Assembly (NCBI RefSeq): GCF_001499855.1 | Contig: NZ_LQIK01000008.1 | Location: 1-64,000, forward strand | Direction: 5' to 3' | Source: Mycobacterium sp. GA-0227b | GTDB lineage: Bacteria; Actinomycetota; Actinomycetes; Mycobacteriales; Mycobacteriaceae | Length of the DNA: 64,000 nucleotides | Part shown: positions 61,040 through 64,000 of the stretch, one piece after another | How positions within the stretch are numbered: position 1 is the first letter of the stretch | Layout: every line of letters begins with the position of its first letter | Translations under genes and position numbers: made by a program | Notes under the pieces: generated by a model | Databases searched by the model: none | What the model was told of the DNA's origin: nothing | Seen by the model: only the letters and a program-made list of their open reading frames with translations

Positions 61040-62605
61040 TTACACCGTCGCGCGGTCGCGGCCGTCCCAGTACGGCTTGCGCAGCTCCTTCTTGAGGACC
61101 TTGCCGGTCGGATTGCGCGGCAGCTCGTCGGTGATGTCGACGGTCTTCGGGCACTTGTAGGCCGCGAGCCGCTCACGGCACCAGGCGATGATCTCCTCGG
61201 GGGTGGCCTCACCCTCAAGCGAGACAACGGCTTTGACCACCTCACCCCACTTCTCGTCGGGCACCCCGATGACCGCGACGTCGGCCACCGCCGGATGCTC
61301 GGCAACGACGCGTTCGACCTCGATCGAGTAGATGTTCTCCCCGCCGGAGATGATCATGTCCTTGAGCCGGTCCTCGACGAAGATGTAGCCGTCCTGGTCG
61401 ATCCGACCGATGTCGCCGGTGCGGAACCAACCGTCGCTGGTGATCGCCTCCGCCGTCGCATCGGGCTTGTTGTGGTAGCCCTTCATCAGTTGCGGTGTCC
61501 GGAACCACAATTCACCTTGCTCACCCGTGGCCACGTCTTCCATCGTTTCCGGGTCCACCACGCGCACCTCCGCGCCGGGTATCACCCGCCCCGCGCTGAC
61601 CATCCGCTCTTCGATCCCCGAGCGGTGGTCCTCGGGCAGCAACTGGCTGATCACGCCGCACACCTCGGTCAGCCCGTACACCTGGATGAAATCGGTGTTG
61701 GGCCAGGCTTCCAACGCCGCCCGCAGCAGCGGCAGCGGCATCGGCGACGCGCCGTAGACGTAGGTCTTCAACGACCCGAACAGCTTCACCGCGTCCTCGC
61801 CCGATTCCAGCACCTTCGCCAGCACCGCGGGCACCAGGAAGGTGCGGTTCGCGCCCTTGAGGATCGCGCCCGCCAGCGACATCCCGTCGACCTCGCGGGT
61901 CATCACGGTCGGCACGCCGTCGTGAATTCCGAACTGCACGTAAGAGGATCCGCCGACGTGGAACAGCGGCATCGACACCATGCTCTTGTCGCCCTCGTCG
62001 AAACCCCACCCGTTGTGGGCGTTGATGGTGTGCGCGATCAGGTTGGCGTGCGTCAGCTGCACACCCTTGGGACGTCCGGTCGTCCCCGACGAGTACATGA
62101 CGATGACGACGTCGTCGGGCTGCACCTCGTCGCCGTGACCGACTGGTTTCGCCGCGGCGAGCATCGCCTCGTACTCGTCACCGTCACCACCTTCGGGCGT
62201 GACCTCGACGATCTGCTCTACGTTCGCCAACTTGTCGCGGATCTTCTCGATCGACGGCTTGAACTCGGTCCCGACGATCAGCAGCTTGGCGCCGGAGTCG
62301 TTGATCACGTAGTCGAGTTCGTCGGCGGCCAGCCGGAAGTTGATGATTGCGTTGGCCGCTCCCAGCGATGCGGCCGCGAGCGTCAGCTCGACACACGCCG
62401 GATGGTTCTTGTCCAGGAACGCCACCACGTCGCCGCGGCCGACGCCCCGCTCCTTCAGCGCACCGGCGAGCCGGCGCACCCGGTCGTTCCACTCGGCCCA
62501 TGTCCACGTGCGGTCGAGGAAGGTCATCGCCTCGGCGTCGGGTTTGGTTTCGGCCCAGTGTGCGAGCCGTTCGTCGAGGAAGCGCGGGACAGGCAGGTCA
62601 GACAT
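61040..62605 (-). CDS. Acyl-CoA/acyl-AMP ligase (FadD family)
   Basis: This 521-residue adenylating enzyme has the P-loop-like MYSSGTTGRPKGVQLTH near 170-186, the A5 motif VYGLTEVCG near 300, A7 WFRTGDIGRIDQDGYIFVEDRLKDMIISGGENI near 390-420, and the catalytic Lys of A10 in NPTGKVLKKELR. It activates a fatty or related acid with ATP and CoA. The position beside menC is that of fadD8 (Rv0551c) in M. tuberculosis, but I did not assign the symbol on position alone. The start is ATG 62605; an ATG 7 codons upstream is in frame. Confidence 0.9.
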   Translation of the reverse strand: MSDLPVPRFLDERLAHWAETKPDAEAMTFLDRTWTWAEWNDRVRRLAGALKERGVGRGDVVAFLDKNHPACVELTLAAASLGAANAIINFRLAADELDYVINDSGAKLLIVGTEFKPSIEKIRDKLANVEQIVEVTPEGGDGDEYEAMLAAAKPVGHGDEVQPDDVVIVMYSSGTTGRPKGVQLTHANLIAHTINAHNGWGFDEGDKSMVSMPLFHVGGSSYVQFGIHDGVPTVMTREVDGMSLAGAILKGANRTFLVPAVLAKVLESGEDAVKLFGSLKTYVYGASPMPLPLLRAALEAWPNTDFIQVYGLTEVCGVISQLLPEDHRSGIEERMVSAGRVIPGAEVRVVDPETMEDVATGEQGELWFRTPQLMKGYHNKPDATAEAITSDGWFRTGDIGRIDQDGYIFVEDRLKDMIISGGENIYSIEVERVVAEHPAVADVAVIGVPDEKWGEVVKAVVSLEGEATPEEIIAWCRERLAAYKCPKTVDITDELPRNPTGKVLKKELRKPYWDGRDRATV

Positions 62606-62635
62606 GTATCGAGCCTGCCATGACAAGGCCCGGGG

Positions 62636-63940
62636 TCAGTCGGGATTGGCCGAGATCGGGGCCTGCGCATCGGCCGGGGCGTGTTCGCGGCGCAGGCCGC
62701 GGCGGTCGTAGAAGCGGGTGACGACGGCGCCGACGACGAGGCCGATCGCCAGCCCGATCGTCGACATGACAATGGCGTGGGTGAGGCCGGCGTCCGCGCG
62801 TCCGTCGAAGTACAGCAGGGCACGGGCGCCGAGGAACACCTGGTGCATGGGCTCGAACCTCGCGAGCCAACCGAAGAACGAGGGGGCCGCCTCGAGAGGG
62901 ATGGTCGCGCCGTTCGACGGCAGGCCGAGCATCACGAAGATGAACAGGTTCACCAGCAGGCCCATCGAGCCAAGCGCGGCGATCAGAGAGGTCGCGGTGA
63001 TTCCCACCGCGGTGATCGTGAAGGCGCCGTACGCCCACAACGTCCACACGTTGGGCACCGGCATGCCCAGCGCGGCGCCGATCGCGATGTAGATCGCGGA
63101 GGTGAGCACGGCGAGGATGACCATGAACAACCACTTCACCAGCAGCGTGCGGAACCGGGAGATCTTGACCTGCTCCGCGAGCCGGTACACCGGGCCCAGC
63201 TCGGCGGGCACGAAGCCGAGCATCGAATCGACCAGCGAGCTGACGATGATGCTGCCGGTGAATCCGGCAAGTAGCAGCAGGAGCGCGTAGTAGAAGGCGG
63301 ACAGCCCGTTGCCGGTGCCGTTGGGCAGCGGGTCGGCGTCGCTGACCTGAACGTCGATCGGGTTTGCCAGTAGCAGCGACGCCGCTGCGGGCAGCGGCCC
63401 GGCGGCCTCGCGCGTCACCCGTGCCGACAGCTGTTCGCCCACCCTGGCGTTGATTTCACGGACGGCCTTGCCCAACGCCTCCCCCGCGATGCTCGCGCCG
63501 AGTGTGGAGGCGCGGGGGTTGAGCGAGATCGTGACGACCGGCCTGCTCAGCTGCCCGGGCCGCAGGGCGCCCTGTCCGAACTGCTCGAGCTTGGCCGAGA
63601 AGTCCTGCGGTATCTGGACCGCCCCGTAGATTTCCGCGGTGCCCAACTGCCGCTCGGCCTCGTCGGCCGTGAGCACGCGCACGTCGAACTGTTCGGGGTC
63701 GAGCCCGGAGGTGAGGCCGTCGGCGATCTGCTTTCCGGCGGGTCCGGCATCGGCGTTGACGACCGCGACCGGGAAGTGCCGCAGATTCGTCGTCGGGTTG
63801 AGGATGCCGGCGAGGTAGAGCGCGGCCAGCGCCGAGAACACCGTCAGCGCAACGACGATCGGCGAGAGCCAGAATCGCGGGGTGCGCAGCGTGGCGTAGG
63901 GATTGGGCGCGACGTGGCGTGGGGTGCGGACATGTGTCAT
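62636..63940 (-). CDS. YhgE/Pip-type (DUF3533) ABC-2-like membrane protein
   Basis: This 434-residue protein has one N-terminal membrane helix (WLSPIVVALTVFSALAALYLAGI) and a large extracellular domain (PVAVVNADAGPAGKQIADGL, AVQIPQDFSAKLEQF). Five or six C-terminal helices follow from about 215 (GLSAFYYALLLLLAGFTGSIIVSSLV). This is the layout of YhgE/Pip proteins used in secretion or phage infection and of ABC-2 exporters. Its start overlaps the stop of the upstream gene (ATGA), so the two act together. The substrate is unknown. Confidence 0.83.
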   Translation of the reverse strand: MTHVRTPRHVAPNPYATLRTPRFWLSPIVVALTVFSALAALYLAGILNPTTNLRHFPVAVVNADAGPAGKQIADGLTSGLDPEQFDVRVLTADEAERQLGTAEIYGAVQIPQDFSAKLEQFGQGALRPGQLSRPVVTISLNPRASTLGASIAGEALGKAVREINARVGEQLSARVTREAAGPLPAAASLLLANPIDVQVSDADPLPNGTGNGLSAFYYALLLLLAGFTGSIIVSSLVDSMLGFVPAELGPVYRLAEQVKISRFRTLLVKWLFMVILAVLTSAIYIAIGAALGMPVPNVWTLWAYGAFTITAVGITATSLIAALGSMGLLVNLFIFVMLGLPSNGATIPLEAAPSFFGWLARFEPMHQVFLGARALLYFDGRADAGLTHAIVMSTIGLAIGLVVGAVVTRFYDRRGLRREHAPADAQAPISANPD

Positions 63941-64000
63941 CGGAGCTCCTCCTCGGTTGTGCGACTCGGTCGAAGCAGCGCCAGGGCCAGCACGATGGCG
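63937..64000 (-). CDS. C-terminal end of a membrane transporter gene (5' part outside window)
   Basis: An open frame runs in from the right edge and reads AIVLALALLRPSRTTEEELR to TGA 63937, overlapping the next start. The hydrophobic stretch followed by a charged tail looks like the end of a last membrane helix, for example of an MFS or export protein. Only 20 residues are visible. Confidence 0.6.
   Translation of the reverse strand, partial: AIVLALALLRPSRTTEEELR

Overview
The window is high-GC actinobacterial DNA, and its gene content points to a non-tuberculous Mycobacterium (Mycolicibacterium type). It carries mycolic-acid cyclopropane-synthase family methyltransferases, a KasA/KasB-like ketosynthase, the mannosyltransferase MgtA, MenJ, GrcC1 and several deazaflavin-type nitroreductases. 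The gene order gpsA - htpX - grcC1/menJ - menG - mgtA - membrane protein - menD - bpoC - menC - acyl-CoA ligase matches, from memory and in inverted orientation, the M. tuberculosis Rv0551-Rv0566 neighbourhood. Many starts are GTG and many genes overlap by 4 bp (ATGA/GTGA).

Layout. 1-2.7 kb: the end of a membrane-glycosyltransferase-like gene, a hemerythrin, and a PadR/membrane-protein pair. 2.7-7.6 kb: a complete selenocysteine locus (selB, selA, tRNA-Sec, selD) with a DUF488 gene inside it; no selenoprotein gene is visible. 7.6-14.3 kb: a receptor Ser/Thr kinase fused to a periplasmic amino-acid-binding domain, a secreted collagen-like repeat protein, a cytochrome P450 and a large membrane protein with an internal pseudokinase. 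14.3-17.6 kb: two mycolic-acid methyltransferases facing a KasA-like protein whose catalytic Cys is replaced by Asp. 17.6-21.9 kb: small oxidoreductases and a MerR-controlled mini-operon with a textbook 19-bp-spacer promoter, followed by a decayed YnfA gene.

22.2-30.9 kb: an integrated, decaying prophage-like element. It is bounded by a 56-bp duplication of the 3' part of tRNA-Tyr, with the integrase near the intact tRNA and 17-bp arm repeats inside both ends. Its replication ATPase gene is split into two opposite-strand halves, its terminase is truncated, and several genes carry single-base frameshifts. It still has apparently intact cargo: a HicA-like/HTH-DUF2188 pair, an HNH nuclease and two secreted proteins.

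31-47.7 kb: conserved chromosomal backbone with YajQ, GpsA, HtpX, most of a menaquinone pathway (GrcC1, MenJ, MenG, MenD), MgtA, a Tat-exported flavin amine-oxidase-like protein and a DsbA-like lipoprotein. 47.7-57.8 kb: an accessory block lying between bpoC and menC, which are neighbours in M. tuberculosis as I recall it. It holds an FAD monooxygenase/MarR pair, a PfpI/GlxA-type regulator pair, two TetR genes, two DUF2236 oxygenases and a FadH-type dienoyl-CoA reductase. 57.8-64 kb: menC, TspO, a TetR/SDR pair with two matching operators, an acyl-CoA ligase, and a YhgE/Pip transporter with the end of its upstream partner. At least eight intergenic spaces hold strong palindromes; three belong to one sequence family.
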